Shown: piece after piece, positions 39,029 to 48,984 of the stretch
Position numbering within the stretch: the first letter of the stretch is position 1
Layout: the number at the start of each line of letters is the position of its first letter
Source: Acidimicrobiales bacterium
Lineage (GTDB): Bacteria > Actinomycetota > Acidimicrobiia > Acidimicrobiales > SZUA-35
DNA length: 64,000 nucleotides
NCBI GenBank assembly: GCA_013003535.1
Contig: JABDIY010000092.1
Coordinates: 22,198-86,197 of the forward strand
Direction: 5' to 3'
Translations under genes and position numbers: made by a program
The notes under the pieces: model-generated
Told to the model about the DNA's origin: nothing
The model's input: the letters and a program-made list of their open reading frames with translations, nothing else
The model's database searches: none

Positions 39029-40512
39029 CGGTTGGTGGGGAACCCGAGATCAACCGAACTGGTGGCGGGATCAGGCCAGCGGGACGTCATCACCTTGGGG
39101 CGGGTGTAGAACCGCATCCCTTCGGGTCCGTACATCGTTGTGTCACCAAAGAAACTGTCGTTCCAGCCACCGAAACTGTGGTAACCAACGGGAACCGGAA
39201 TCGGGACGTTGATCCCAACCATTCCTGCCTCCACTTCATCCTGGAACCGTCGGGCGGCCCCTCCGTCCCGGGTGAAGATCGCCGTGCCATTGCCCCAGCG
39301 GTTGGCCTCGATCAGTTGCATCGATTCGGCAAAGGTGTCAACCCTGACCACGCTGATCACCGGACCGAAAATCTCGTCGGTGTACACAGACATGTCAGTG
39401 GTGACGTTGTCGATCAGACTCACCCCGAGAAAAAAGCCGTCGCCGTCAAACGACTGCTCTCGGCCATCGACGACGACGTCGGCGCCCGCTGCTGCGCCCG
39501 CATCGATATAGCCGGCCACTCTGTCGCGGTGTTCGGCCGTGATGAGAGGGCCCATGTCCGAAGCGGCGTCGTCGCCAGGACCGATCACCAGTTGTTTGGT
39601 CCGATCTTTGATAGCGGCAACCAGGGGATCCGCGACGTTGCCAACGGCCACGATCACCGAGATCGCCATACAGCGTTCTCCGGCTGAGCCGTAGGCCGCC
39701 GAGACCGCAGCGTCGGCGGCTTGATCGATGTCAGCATCGGGCAGCACAACCATATGGTTCTTCGCCCCACCCAGGGCTTGCACTCGCTTACCGTTGGCGG
39801 CCGCAGTGGTGTAGATGTACTTCGCAATGGGAGTGGATCCCACGAAACTGATCGCTCGAACCAAGTTGTGCTCGAGAAGGGCATCTACCGCGGTCTTGTC
39901 GCCGTTGACCACGTTCAGCAGCCCATCGGGGAAACCCGCTTCGTGGAAGAGTTCTGCGATGAACATCGGGCACGACGGGTCCCGCTCGGACGGCTTGAGG
40001 ACAAAGGCGTTGCCCGCCGCTACGGCGTTCGGGATGGTCCACAGTGGGATCATGGCCGGGAAGTTGAACGGCGTAATACCGGCAACGACACCGAGCGGCC
40101 GCCGGACCGTGTACACATCCACTCCGGTGGAGGCATTTTCCGAATAGCTCCCTTTCAAGGATTCGGCCATGCCGCAGGCGAATTCGATATTTTCGAGCCC
40201 GCGAGCGACCTCGCCGGCGGAGTCTGAGAGCACCTTTCCATGCTCGGCTGTCAGGCGTCTGGCTATTTCGCTGCTGTTCCGATCCACGATGTCTCGGAAG
40301 GTGTACATGAGCTTGGTTTTCTTGGCGATACTGACGGTTCGCCACTCCTCATAGGTTCGTTGGGCCACTTGAACGGCCTCATCCACCTCGGCGATGCTGG
40401 CTAGTGAGATCGTGGCCGTCTGCTGGCCGGTAGCCGGATTGAAGACCGGTTTCGACTCTCCAGAACTTCCGGCGCGGTGCTTGCCGGCAATGAGGTGACC
40501 GATGGTGTCCAT
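39025..40512 (-). CDS. mmsA: CoA-acylating methylmalonate-semialdehyde dehydrogenase
   Basis: ALDH fold, AYGSAGERCMAISV, FNFPAMIPLW. Confidence 0.93.
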   Translation of the reverse strand: MDTIGHLIAGKHRAGSSGESKPVFNPATGQQTATISLASIAEVDEAVQVAQRTYEEWRTVSIAKKTKLMYTFRDIVDRNSSEIARRLTAEHGKVLSDSAGEVARGLENIEFACGMAESLKGSYSENASTGVDVYTVRRPLGVVAGITPFNFPAMIPLWTIPNAVAAGNAFVLKPSERDPSCPMFIAELFHEAGFPDGLLNVVNGDKTAVDALLEHNLVRAISFVGSTPIAKYIYTTAAANGKRVQALGGAKNHMVVLPDADIDQAADAAVSAAYGSAGERCMAISVIVAVGNVADPLVAAIKDRTKQLVIGPGDDAASDMGPLITAEHRDRVAGYIDAGAAAGADVVVDGREQSFDGDGFFLGVSLIDNVTTDMSVYTDEIFGPVISVVRVDTFAESMQLIEANRWGNGTAIFTRDGGAARRFQDEVEAGMVGINVPIPVPVGYHSFGGWNDSFFGDTTMYGPEGMRFYTRPKVMTSRWPDPATSSVDLGFPTNR

Positions 40513-40530
40513 AGCGGGGCTCCTGTGTTC

Positions 40531-41814
40531 CTAGGTGATCTTGCTGGCCGCGGCCTTGAGAGCGTCAGTGCCAATGGTCATTTCGTCTTCGGTGACGTTG
40601 AGCATAGGCGTGATCCGGAGAACGTTTCCGTAGAGCCCGCCTTTGCCGATCAGTAGTCCCTCGGCTTTGCATGCCTCCATGAAGGCCACCGATCGATCTG
40701 CTGAGGGTTGCAGCGTGTTAGGTTCGACCGTTTCGATCGCCTGCATCAGACCTCTGCCGCGGGCTTCAACGATCCAATCGTGCGTCTCGGCCAGCTCATC
40801 CATTACAGCACGCAACTGCTGGCCGCGACGCAATGCATTGCCCTGCAGATCCTGTTCAACCACTTCGTTGATCGTTGCCAATCCGGCTGCTGAGGAAAGC
40901 GGATTACCACCGAACGTGGAGAAGTGGGCAACGTTGATGGTTTCAAAAATCTCGGCTCGAGCCACAATACCGGCGAGGGTGATTCCGTTCCCAACTCCTT
41001 TGGCAAAGGTAAGCATGTCTGGAACGATGTCATGAGCTTGGTAGCCCCAGAAGTGTTCACCCGTCCGGCCCCAGCCGGTCTGCACCTCATCGGAGATGTA
41101 GAGAATTCCTCGATTGTCCAGCTCTTTCTTCATGGAGCCGAAGAACCCATCGGGTGGTGTGGCGAAACCGCCGACACCCTGGATCGGCTCGGCGATCAAA
41201 CCGGCAACATCGCCGGCACCGGTCATGTCCAGCAGTTGGAGAAGGTCTTCGGTGCATGCCTTGGTGTAGGCATCGCCATCGAGGTCTCGGAACGGTGAGC
41301 GCAGGCGGTACGGACCCTGGACGAAGGTGACTTTGAGTCCGGAGTGGCTCGTGGCCCCCCACGAAGTATGAGACGTGATCGCCTGAGCGGTGAAGCTACG
41401 ACCGTGATAGCTGTTCCGCATCGCCAACATCTGGTTGGATTTTCGATACGAGGTTGCCAGAAGGATGGCGGTGTCGTTCGCTTCGGTTCCTGATGGGGTC
41501 AGGAAGACTCTCGGGTTGGGAATTCCCGACAGCCCGGCGATGCGCTCAGCGAGTGCGATCATCGGCTCGCTCAGGTAAAGCGTTGACGTGTGGAGTACCT
41601 TGCCAGCTTGCTCTTGGATCGCGGCAGTTACCCGGGGGTGATTGTGACCGATCATCGTGGTCAACACACCGCCGAAAAAGTCGAGGTATTTGTTTCCTTC
41701 ACCGTCGAAGACCCAACTGCCCTCGCCGCGGTCGATCTCTATGGGTTCGGCGTAGTACGGGCTCAGAAAGCCCGGAAGAACATTTCGATATCGTTCCAAC
41801 AGCTTCGCGTTCAT
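40531..41814 (-). CDS. Class III aminotransferase (omega-aminotransferase type)
   Basis: FLTPSGTEANDTAILLAT, ISDEVQTGWGRTGEHFWG, LTFAKGVGNG. Confidence 0.92.
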   Translation of the reverse strand: MNAKLLERYRNVLPGFLSPYYAEPIEIDRGEGSWVFDGEGNKYLDFFGGVLTTMIGHNHPRVTAAIQEQAGKVLHTSTLYLSEPMIALAERIAGLSGIPNPRVFLTPSGTEANDTAILLATSYRKSNQMLAMRNSYHGRSFTAQAITSHTSWGATSHSGLKVTFVQGPYRLRSPFRDLDGDAYTKACTEDLLQLLDMTGAGDVAGLIAEPIQGVGGFATPPDGFFGSMKKELDNRGILYISDEVQTGWGRTGEHFWGYQAHDIVPDMLTFAKGVGNGITLAGIVARAEIFETINVAHFSTFGGNPLSSAAGLATINEVVEQDLQGNALRRGQQLRAVMDELAETHDWIVEARGRGLMQAIETVEPNTLQPSADRSVAFMEACKAEGLLIGKGGLYGNVLRITPMLNVTEDEMTIGTDALKAAASKIT

Positions 41815-42989
41815 GGGCGGGGCTCCTCGCTCGTCACATCCTCGGACTCGAGGTGTCGCAAGAATATTCCGCTTCGTACCTTAGGTTCAAAATACGTGGA
41901 TTTTGGGGGCATGACATCCCTGGCATCGGCCACGGCGAACAGGTTGGCCATGGTCACCGGAGTCATCAATGCCAACAAGTCTCCATCTTTGGTCACCTGG
42001 TCCAACAAGTTCTGCTCATCGCCCTGGGCGTTTTGATACTTGACGATGACGTCAGGACCGAGGTGAGGTCGGATCATCGTCTCGAACTGCCAGGTATCAA
42101 GGCGCTCGAGAGGCCGTTGCGCCGGAATGTGGGGAATTGTCAGCCATTGGTCCTGATAGTGGACCTGCACCGTGCCAACGCCATCACCGATCCGGCCTTC
42201 CTTCGCGCCGGGCAGCTGGCGGAGAGCCCAAAGAGCCAAGCTATCCACCTCTGAACAGACCCGATGAAAGGCCGTGTTCTTCAACTGATCAGTCGGGAAG
42301 ATCGCGGCGAGTAGCCACGGCGAAGCTCCCGCTTGATGGCGAAGGTCGGCGGCAGCCGTTCGGTGGTGGCCATCGATCAAGTACAGCGAGGCGTCGGCCA
42401 AAGCGTTGCGGATGGCGAGCTCGTGGCTCGGATTCACTTCCCACACGGTCTGACTGAGGCCATCTTCCATGACGAAATCAATCAGTGGAGTACCGTTCAT
42501 CGTCTCTTGCACGATGCCCGCCACCACCGGATCGGGGTGATGGGACACGGTCACCGGGCTGCTCTGGGCGCCCACCACATCGGAGTGTTTGGCGAGGTAG
42601 CGAGCCCGGTCGGTGTAGATCGCTTCGTGGATACGTAGCGATCCAGTGGTGTAGTCGTCCATGTGGATGCCACCGACGAGGCCGGATTGGCCCCAGCCGT
42701 CCACCTCGAGTCGATACACGTAGAAGAGGTCGCCGCGAACTTCTGAGAATGCCTCTTCCTCGAGGAGTCGGTCCAGGGCTCTGCGGCCTTCTCGCAGAGC
42801 CTCATCCAGAGAGAGCCTGCCGTCAGCGCTGTCCTCGGGGCTGCGTGTGACAGCCAAGTACGAGTCGGGGAAGGCGGCCAGATGTTGCATCCGTTGGCGA
42901 GGGGTGAGCGAGTCGTGGGCGGGCGAGGGGACGCGATTTGTCCAGGCCGGGTCGATCAGCCGAAGACGAAGTGGCGCGAAGTGAACCAA
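41811..42989 (-). CDS. DUF1015 family protein
   Basis: VHFAPLRLRLIDP..., YLAVTRSPED, LYLIDGHHRTAAADLRHQ; operonic with serC. Confidence 0.88.
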   Translation of the reverse strand: MVHFAPLRLRLIDPAWTNRVPSPAHDSLTPRQRMQHLAAFPDSYLAVTRSPEDSADGRLSLDEALREGRRALDRLLEEEAFSEVRGDLFYVYRLEVDGWGQSGLVGGIHMDDYTTGSLRIHEAIYTDRARYLAKHSDVVGAQSSPVTVSHHPDPVVAGIVQETMNGTPLIDFVMEDGLSQTVWEVNPSHELAIRNALADASLYLIDGHHRTAAADLRHQAGASPWLLAAIFPTDQLKNTAFHRVCSEVDSLALWALRQLPGAKEGRIGDGVGTVQVHYQDQWLTIPHIPAQRPLERLDTWQFETMIRPHLGPDVIVKYQNAQGDEQNLLDQVTKDGDLLALMTPVTMANLFAVADARDVMPPKSTYFEPKVRSGIFLRHLESEDVTSEEPRP

Positions 42990-42990
42990 A

Positions 42991-44112
42991 TCAGCCTGCC
43001 GAGGACTGGAAGTTCTTCATGAACTCGACCAGGGTTGTGACGGACTCGTCAGGAGTTGCGTTGTAGACACTGGCTCGGACGCCGCCCACCGACCGGTGAC
43101 CTTTCAGATTCAACATTCCGGCATCCTCCGCTTCGGTCAGGAACCGCTTCTCGTCAGATTCGTCCTGAAGCCGGAAAACGATGTTCATGTGAGACCGGTC
43201 CTCGAGTGCGACGGGGCTCCGGTAGAAACCGTCGCTGTTGTCGATCGCGGTGTAGATCTGTCCGGATCGTCGCGCCGCTCGGGTCTGCATGGCTTCGACA
43301 CCGCCGAGCTCTTCCTTCCATGCCAGAACCTTGCCCGTCACCCAGATCGGGAACACCGGCGGGGTGTTGGCCATGGAGTCGGCTGCGGCATGATAGGAAT
43401 AGTCCAGGTACGACGGGTTCTTGGGCGCAGCTTCAATCACACTGGTCCGAACGAAGACAACGGTGAGCCCGGCCGGGCCCAGGTTTTTCTGTGCGCCGCC
43501 ATAGACCAGGTCGAACAGGTCCCACGGGATCGGGCGGGACAGGTAATCGCTACTCATGTCTGCTACCAACGGCACGCCGGGATCGTGGAACTGGGCCATG
43601 CGAATTCCGCCGATGGTTTCGTTGCTGGTGACGTGCACAAATCGAGTTCCGGGGCTGACCTGAATATCGGAAATGCTGGGCATCGCTCGGAACCCGTCGG
43701 CGGCTCCTGTCCATGCCGTGTAGGTGTTCGGCCGAAGCAGCTTGGCATCCGCCACGGCCTTCTTGCCCCAGGTACCCGCCACGACGTACCCGATCGCATC
43801 GTCAGGCTTGGAGGCGTTCAGTGGTGCCATGGTGAACTGGAGCGTTGCGCCGCCCTGGAGGAGCAGCACCGAGAAGTCCTCGGGCACGTTGAACAAGCGC
43901 CGGAACCGATCGAGGGCGTCGTGGTGGATGGCGTCGTAGTCCGGACCGCGATGACTCATCTCTATGAGCGACATCCCGGTGCCGTTGAAGTCGACCAGTT
44001 CGGCGGCGACTTCCTGAAGCACAGTGAGCGGGAGTGCACAAGGTCCGGCGCTGAAGTTGTACGCCCGCAGTGATTCTGCAACGGCTACGGCATCTGTTGG
44101 TGTTGAGGTCAT
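42991..44112 (-). CDS. serC: Phosphoserine aminotransferase
   Basis: YNFSAGPCALP, MSLIEMSHRGPDY, YGGAQKNLGPAGLTVVF. Confidence 0.95.
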   Translation of the reverse strand: MTSTPTDAVAVAESLRAYNFSAGPCALPLTVLQEVAAELVDFNGTGMSLIEMSHRGPDYDAIHHDALDRFRRLFNVPEDFSVLLLQGGATLQFTMAPLNASKPDDAIGYVVAGTWGKKAVADAKLLRPNTYTAWTGAADGFRAMPSISDIQVSPGTRFVHVTSNETIGGIRMAQFHDPGVPLVADMSSDYLSRPIPWDLFDLVYGGAQKNLGPAGLTVVFVRTSVIEAAPKNPSYLDYSYHAAADSMANTPPVFPIWVTGKVLAWKEELGGVEAMQTRAARRSGQIYTAIDNSDGFYRSPVALEDRSHMNIVFRLQDESDEKRFLTEAEDAGMLNLKGHRSVGGVRASVYNATPDESVTTLVEFMKNFQSSAG

Positions 44113-44154
44113 TCAAGTTTCCTTACGGTATTTCCGGCGACTGCGGCGCGCGGA

Positions 44155-45372
44155 CTACTGGCCCACAACAGAGACGCCAATGATGTTGGGGAGAGCGGTT
44201 AGTTCGTCCAACTTTCCAGGGTCCGGGACTTCGCTCACGTGGATCGTTGCCACGGCGGCGCCATTGTCACCGGCGAACAACTCGTTCTCCATCTGTTTCA
44301 CGTTGATTCCGGCCGAACGCAAGAGCACGAAGATCGAGGCGAGCACCCCAACCTTGTCGTGATGTTTGATGATGAGGGTGGCCATACCGGTGGGCTCGGT
44401 CTGGATATTCACAACGTTGACCGGGTTGCCACGGATGAACGCTTGAATGGTTTCCACGGTGCCATCGGCCACCGATTGTTGCGCTTGGGCCGTGGAGGCA
44501 CCGATGTGGTGGGTCCCGACCACATTGGGATGGGCTGCGATCGCTGACACGAAACTCCCCGCAGCCGTTTTTGGCTCGTTGGCATAGACGTCGAGACCGG
44601 CGCGGAGGCCGTTGTTCAGCGCGTCGAGTAGAGCCACTTCATCGACCACCTCGCCGCGGCTGGTGTTGAGAAGGATTGCGCCGGGTTTCAGTTGAGCGAG
44701 GAATTGCGCATTGACCATGCCAACCGTGGACGCGGCTTTTGGCACGTGAATCGAGACCACGTCGGCATCGGCCAGCAAGACTGCCTCGTCTTCGACGATG
44801 CGGATTCCGATCGAACGGATCTTCTGTTGAACGTCTTCGGAACGGTGATCTTTCCGCACGGCGGAGACGGTCATGCCAAACCCCTTGGCTCGCTGAGCCA
44901 CGGCCAAACCGATGTCACCCAGACCGATGATGGCGAGGTGCTTTCCCAACAGACCATCAGCCTCGCTGTAGACCCCCTTGTTCCAGGTGCCGCTTCGGAG
45001 TTCGGTGGCGTTGTCGGCGATCCTCCGATCGATGCTGAGAAGAAGACCCATGGTCAGTTCTGCCACCGCCACCGCATTCCGCCCGGGGACGTTGCATACA
45101 TACACACCGGCCTGAGATGCGGCGGTGGTGTCGATGTTGTCTACCCCTGCGCCGGCCCGGACGATGAATTGCAGATTGGAGGCTGCCTCGATCGTCTCGG
45201 CGCTCACCTTGGTGCTTCGAACTACCAGACCCTGGTAGGAGCCGATCGCCGAGGGAAGATCATCGATCCCAAGGCTTGGCTCCACATCACACTGGACTCC
45301 CATTTCAACGAGTGGATGCAGGCGGTCCTTGGGAATTGAATCTGCAAAAAGGACCCGCAAAGGGGTGGGCAT
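44155..45372 (-). CDS. serA: D-3-phosphoglycerate dehydrogenase with C-terminal ACT domain
   Basis: GLVVRSTKVSAETIEAASNLQFIVRAGAGVDNID, LAIIGLGDIGLAVAQRAKGFGM; ACT-like C-terminus. Start ATG 45372 with AGGAGAG upstream, shorter than the ORF-track call. Confidence 0.95.
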   Translation of the reverse strand: MPTPLRVLFADSIPKDRLHPLVEMGVQCDVEPSLGIDDLPSAIGSYQGLVVRSTKVSAETIEAASNLQFIVRAGAGVDNIDTTAASQAGVYVCNVPGRNAVAVAELTMGLLLSIDRRIADNATELRSGTWNKGVYSEADGLLGKHLAIIGLGDIGLAVAQRAKGFGMTVSAVRKDHRSEDVQQKIRSIGIRIVEDEAVLLADADVVSIHVPKAASTVGMVNAQFLAQLKPGAILLNTSRGEVVDEVALLDALNNGLRAGLDVYANEPKTAAGSFVSAIAAHPNVVGTHHIGASTAQAQQSVADGTVETIQAFIRGNPVNVVNIQTEPTGMATLIIKHHDKVGVLASIFVLLRSAGINVKQMENELFAGDNGAAVATIHVSEVPDPGKLDELTALPNIIGVSVVGQ

Positions 45373-45458
45373 GGAGCGGTCTCTCCTGGTTCGGCCTTCC
45401 CTCGGTGTGAAACGGACGGAAGGGGATCTCGGGCCGAGACTAGAGGTTGTACGCGGGT

Positions 45459-45472
45459 GTGTCGAACGACAC
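45459..45472. promoter_or_regulatory. Perfect inverted repeat GTGTCG-AA-CGACAC in the serA upstream region
   Basis: Exact 6-bp arms; overlaps TTCGAC-N18-TAGTCT on the minus strand. Confidence 0.35.
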
Positions 45473-45543
45473 GGGGACTTTTCCGGTTGCGCTGTCTCAC
45501 CTCCGGACCTGTGTGAAACGGCGTTCCATGGCATTATGGGATC

Positions 45544-46830
45544 GTGCTCGGTAGGCGCCTGTTGATCGGGCTAGTTGCCACCGTCGCCTGTAGCGCGCCT
45601 CAGCCCAACGCCGAATCCGTCACTCACACCCCACCTGAGAGCACGGCACCGACGATCGGAGTTGCGGCATCATCTCCGGACCCGGCCATAACAACGGCGC
45701 GCTCCAATTCCGCAAGCCAGGTGGCGGCCATGCGGGCAGTGGACACCTTCCTCCATGCCGCAGTCGCCCGCGACTTCGAGCATGCCGCGGAACTCTGGGA
45801 TGGTCGAGATGCTGATGATGTTGCCGGATTCTGCTTTTCAGGCTGCCGCGGGAACCGAGTGGTTGCTTCCAGCCCTGGGGACGCTCCCACTGCGATGAAG
45901 GTGTTCGTCCAGAGCGGCCCAGACACGTTGGCCCTGACCGCTCACCAGCGACGCGGCCAGTGGAGAATTGTCAGCGGGATACCGGACAAGATGCGCCGCA
46001 ACCAACCCGAGCAATCGGCCGGTCTCAACCAGCTGACGGCTGCAGTGACGGCTCGTGGTGGCCGCCTGGTGCTCGGCTGGGATGGTGCGGTCGAGATCAT
46101 TGACTGGCGAGGTTCAACCTGGCTTCGCCATCCCTCTATTCGCAAAGCCGTCAATAGTTGGCAGAACGGATGGATCCACGGAGACGGGGCATTCACCTCG
46201 GTGAGTGATCCGACCCTGCGTTGTCCCTACCCGACCAGAGGTGATGATGGCTCGCCTCTCACAGCAGTGGGAATTGGCCGCGTGGAAGGGCGGCTGGTAG
46301 CGCAGGTTTCGAAAGCGTCCGGCGGGGAATCGTTCATCGTGGATTGTGCAACGGGTGATTTTGTTGACCGCCCGCTGATCTACTCGCGCGGCGGAAGTTC
46401 GGCGTTTCGCCTGCGACTTGAGGCTGGAATGACCGTCCTCTCCCTCAAAGCTGATTCGATTGGAAACGTTGTGATCGAGCGCCAAGACGGCGTCCGCATC
46501 AGTGAGGACCGCGCCACCGCGGTCCGCCTCGCACCAAACGGATCGTCGTTGGCCTACATCGATCGCACCAGCGGCACGCGCGGGGTAGAGAGTCGGTTCT
46601 CTTCGCGCCGCCTCGTCTTGAGGGATACGGCCACCGGTCTCCTTCTCGGCGATTGGCTCTTCGACCAGCCTCTTATCGACGAGGTCTTATGGAACGGCGA
46701 ATGGATTGTGGTTACCACCGATGGCCAGGTTGGAGAACGCTCGCTGCCTCCTTTGATGATTGCAATTCAACCCAGAACGGGTGTGCAGTTGACCGCTCGG
46801 ACCACGGCACTGGCACTCGCCCTCGACTAG
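45544..46830 (+). CDS. Putative lipoprotein/secreted protein of unknown function
   Basis: N-terminal LLIGLVATVACSAPQ; long extracytoplasmic domain. Confidence 0.65.
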   Translation: MLGRRLLIGLVATVACSAPQPNAESVTHTPPESTAPTIGVAASSPDPAITTARSNSASQVAAMRAVDTFLHAAVARDFEHAAELWDGRDADDVAGFCFSGCRGNRVVASSPGDAPTAMKVFVQSGPDTLALTAHQRRGQWRIVSGIPDKMRRNQPEQSAGLNQLTAAVTARGGRLVLGWDGAVEIIDWRGSTWLRHPSIRKAVNSWQNGWIHGDGAFTSVSDPTLRCPYPTRGDDGSPLTAVGIGRVEGRLVAQVSKASGGESFIVDCATGDFVDRPLIYSRGGSSAFRLRLEAGMTVLSLKADSIGNVVIERQDGVRISEDRATAVRLAPNGSSLAYIDRTSGTRGVESRFSSRRLVLRDTATGLLLGDWLFDQPLIDEVLWNGEWIVVTTDGQVGERSLPPLMIAIQPRTGVQLTARTTALALALD

Positions 46831-46869
46831 TCGCAAGGCAGGATCACCCTTAGCGGGCACACTGATGAC

Positions 46870-47355
46870 GTGACCGAAATAAGCCGCAAACTGGCCAAAG
46901 TTGTAACCGTGTCCGATGGCGTCATTCACGGGACTCGGGAAGACAAGAGCGGCGACGCATTGTCAGCTCGGCTCGAAGCCGACGGTTGGGAGATTGTTGA
47001 TCGGCGTCAGATCGAAGATGGGGTGGAGTCCGTTCGGGACACCTTGATCGCACTGGCCGACGGCTTCAACGGGCTCATCGTCACCACAGGAGGAACCGGC
47101 TTCGGGCCACGAGACCTGACCCCCGAAGGAACCAGTGCAGCACTGGAACGGGAGGCCGATGGTATGGCCGAAGCCATGCGTTTGACCAATCCAAATGGGC
47201 TCGGTCGGCTCAGCCGAGCCCGGGCCGGGACCCGCGGCCAGGCGGTGATCATCAACACCCCCGGCTCCACCAAGGGAACCGTGGAAACACTGGAGGCCGT
47301 CCTTGATGTCTTGCCGCACGCCGTTGATCTCGTCGGCGGAGGGCGACCGCACTGA
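46870..47355 (+). CDS. MogA/MoaB family molybdopterin-binding protein
   Basis: VVTVSDGVIHGTREDKSG, LIVTTGGTGFGPRDLTPEG, VIINTPGSTKG. Confidence 0.92.
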   Translation: MTEISRKLAKVVTVSDGVIHGTREDKSGDALSARLEADGWEIVDRRQIEDGVESVRDTLIALADGFNGLIVTTGGTGFGPRDLTPEGTSAALEREADGMAEAMRLTNPNGLGRLSRARAGTRGQAVIINTPGSTKGTVETLEAVLDVLPHAVDLVGGGRPH

Positions 47356-48386
47356 TGGTCAATGACCGGTCCCCTATAGGCCATGAGTTGTCGGAAACGA
47401 TGATGGGTCGAGCGATCGCGCGCGCTGCGCACAGCCGGCTCCTCGCGCCGCCGAACCCGTGGGTGGGCGCCGTGCTGGTGTGCGACGACGGAACGTCGTT
47501 CGAGGGTGGGACCCAGCGGCCGGGGGACAGGCATGCCGAGCGGATGGTGCTCGATCGCGCTGGCAGTAGGGCCCGAGGTGCAACGCTTTATGTAACGCTG
47601 GAGCCCTGTTCCCATACCGGCCGCACCGGTCCTTGTGTGGGGGCGATCATCGAGGCACAGGTCGGAGCGGTCGTGGTCGCCGTGCTGGATCCGGACCATC
47701 GAGTCGCCGGAACGGGGGTCAGCCAGCTGAGGGATGCCGGAATAGAGGTGACGGTTGGGCCAGGTGCCCAGGCCGTTCAACAGCAACTCCGGCCGTATCT
47801 CCACCACCGCGTCACGGGCAGACCGTGGGTGATCAACAAGATCGCTTCGACGATCGATGGGCGAACGGCCGCGCCCGATGGGACTTCGCAATGGATCACT
47901 GGGCCCGAGGCCAGAGCTGACGCCCATCGTTTGCGAGCCGAAAGCGACGCGATCCTGGTTGGCGCAGGAACGGTTCGTAGCGACAACCCTCGGTTGACCG
48001 TACGCAACGTGACTGCTCCCGATGGCTTGCCGCCCAGGGAGCCCCGCCGAATCGTGCTGGGTTCTGCTCCGGCCGATGCCCGAATTCATCCGTGCACCGA
48101 ATATCGAGGCGACCTGGGCGCCCTTTTGGATCGTTTGGGCTCCGAGGGCATCTTGCAGCTGATGCTCGAAGGCGGCGCTCGCGTGGCGCACGCATTTCAC
48201 TCCGAGCGTCTCATCAATCTCTACGTTCACTATTTGGCGGCGGCAGTCATGGGCGGCAGCGACGGATCGCCGGTGTTTGACGGCATCGGTGCGGCCACGA
48301 TTAGCGATCTCTGGCGGGGGCAGGTTGCCTCGATCGCCCAACTCGGTGACACACTGAGAGTGGACATCCTTCCAATCCCCGATTGA
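47355..48386 (+). CDS. ribD: Bifunctional riboflavin deaminase/reductase
   Basis: PNPWVGAVLV, RHAERMVL, LEPCSHTGRTGPC; C-terminal reductase domain. Confidence 0.95.
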   Translation: MVNDRSPIGHELSETMMGRAIARAAHSRLLAPPNPWVGAVLVCDDGTSFEGGTQRPGDRHAERMVLDRAGSRARGATLYVTLEPCSHTGRTGPCVGAIIEAQVGAVVVAVLDPDHRVAGTGVSQLRDAGIEVTVGPGAQAVQQQLRPYLHHRVTGRPWVINKIASTIDGRTAAPDGTSQWITGPEARADAHRLRAESDAILVGAGTVRSDNPRLTVRNVTAPDGLPPREPRRIVLGSAPADARIHPCTEYRGDLGALLDRLGSEGILQLMLEGGARVAHAFHSERLINLYVHYLAAAVMGGSDGSPVFDGIGAATISDLWRGQVASIAQLGDTLRVDILPIPD

Positions 48387-48411
48387 TCAACTCTGAAAGA
48401 GGCTGGAACCC

Positions 48412-48984
48412 GTGTTTACCGGCATTGTGGAAGAACTAGGTTCGGTCGCTGCCCGTGATGGCGGGCGACTCCGCTTTCATTGTTCCAAAGTGCTCGAGGA
48501 CGTAGCGATGGGGGCGTCCATCGCCGTCAACGGATGCTGTCTCACGGTTGTGGACTGGGACGCCGATGCTGGGTGGTGGGAGGCAGACGTCACCCAGGAG
48601 AGTTTTGACCGCACTCAGTTAGGCGACCTGACACCGGGGGATCCGATCAATTTGGAACGCCCGGTTCGTCTTGAAGATCGACTGGGCGGTCATCTGGTTC
48701 AAGGACATGTGGATGCGGTTGGCGAGATCATCGAGCCGATACCTGACCTCCACGTCAGCGTGCCTGAGCCCCTTCACCGCTACCTGGTGGAGAAGGGCTC
48801 GGTCACTGTAGATGGGATTTCGCTCACCGTCGTGAAACCGACGGAGCAAGGTTTCACGGTTGCGGTGATTCCGCACACTGGGCAGGTCACCACGTTGGGC
48901 CACAAGGGTGTAGGTGACAGAGTGAACATAGAGGTAGACGTCATGGCGAAGTACGCCGAGAAGCTGTTGGAGGGACACAGATGA
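48412..48984 (+). CDS. ribE: Riboflavin synthase alpha subunit
   Basis: MFTGIVEELGSV, VNGCCLTV, GGHLVQGHVD, VDGISLTV. Confidence 0.96.
   Translation: MFTGIVEELGSVAARDGGRLRFHCSKVLEDVAMGASIAVNGCCLTVVDWDADAGWWEADVTQESFDRTQLGDLTPGDPINLERPVRLEDRLGGHLVQGHVDAVGEIIEPIPDLHVSVPEPLHRYLVEKGSVTVDGISLTVVKPTEQGFTVAVIPHTGQVTTLGHKGVGDRVNIEVDVMAKYAEKLLEGHR

Noticed and set aside
47007-48341. 444-aa antisense ORF opposite mogA/ribD
   Set aside because: The sense strand encodes unambiguous RibD and MogA; the antisense composition is non-protein-like.
46831-48411. FMN (RFN) riboswitch upstream of riboflavin genes
   Set aside because: No RFN conserved blocks were recognised and the intergenic gaps are too short.
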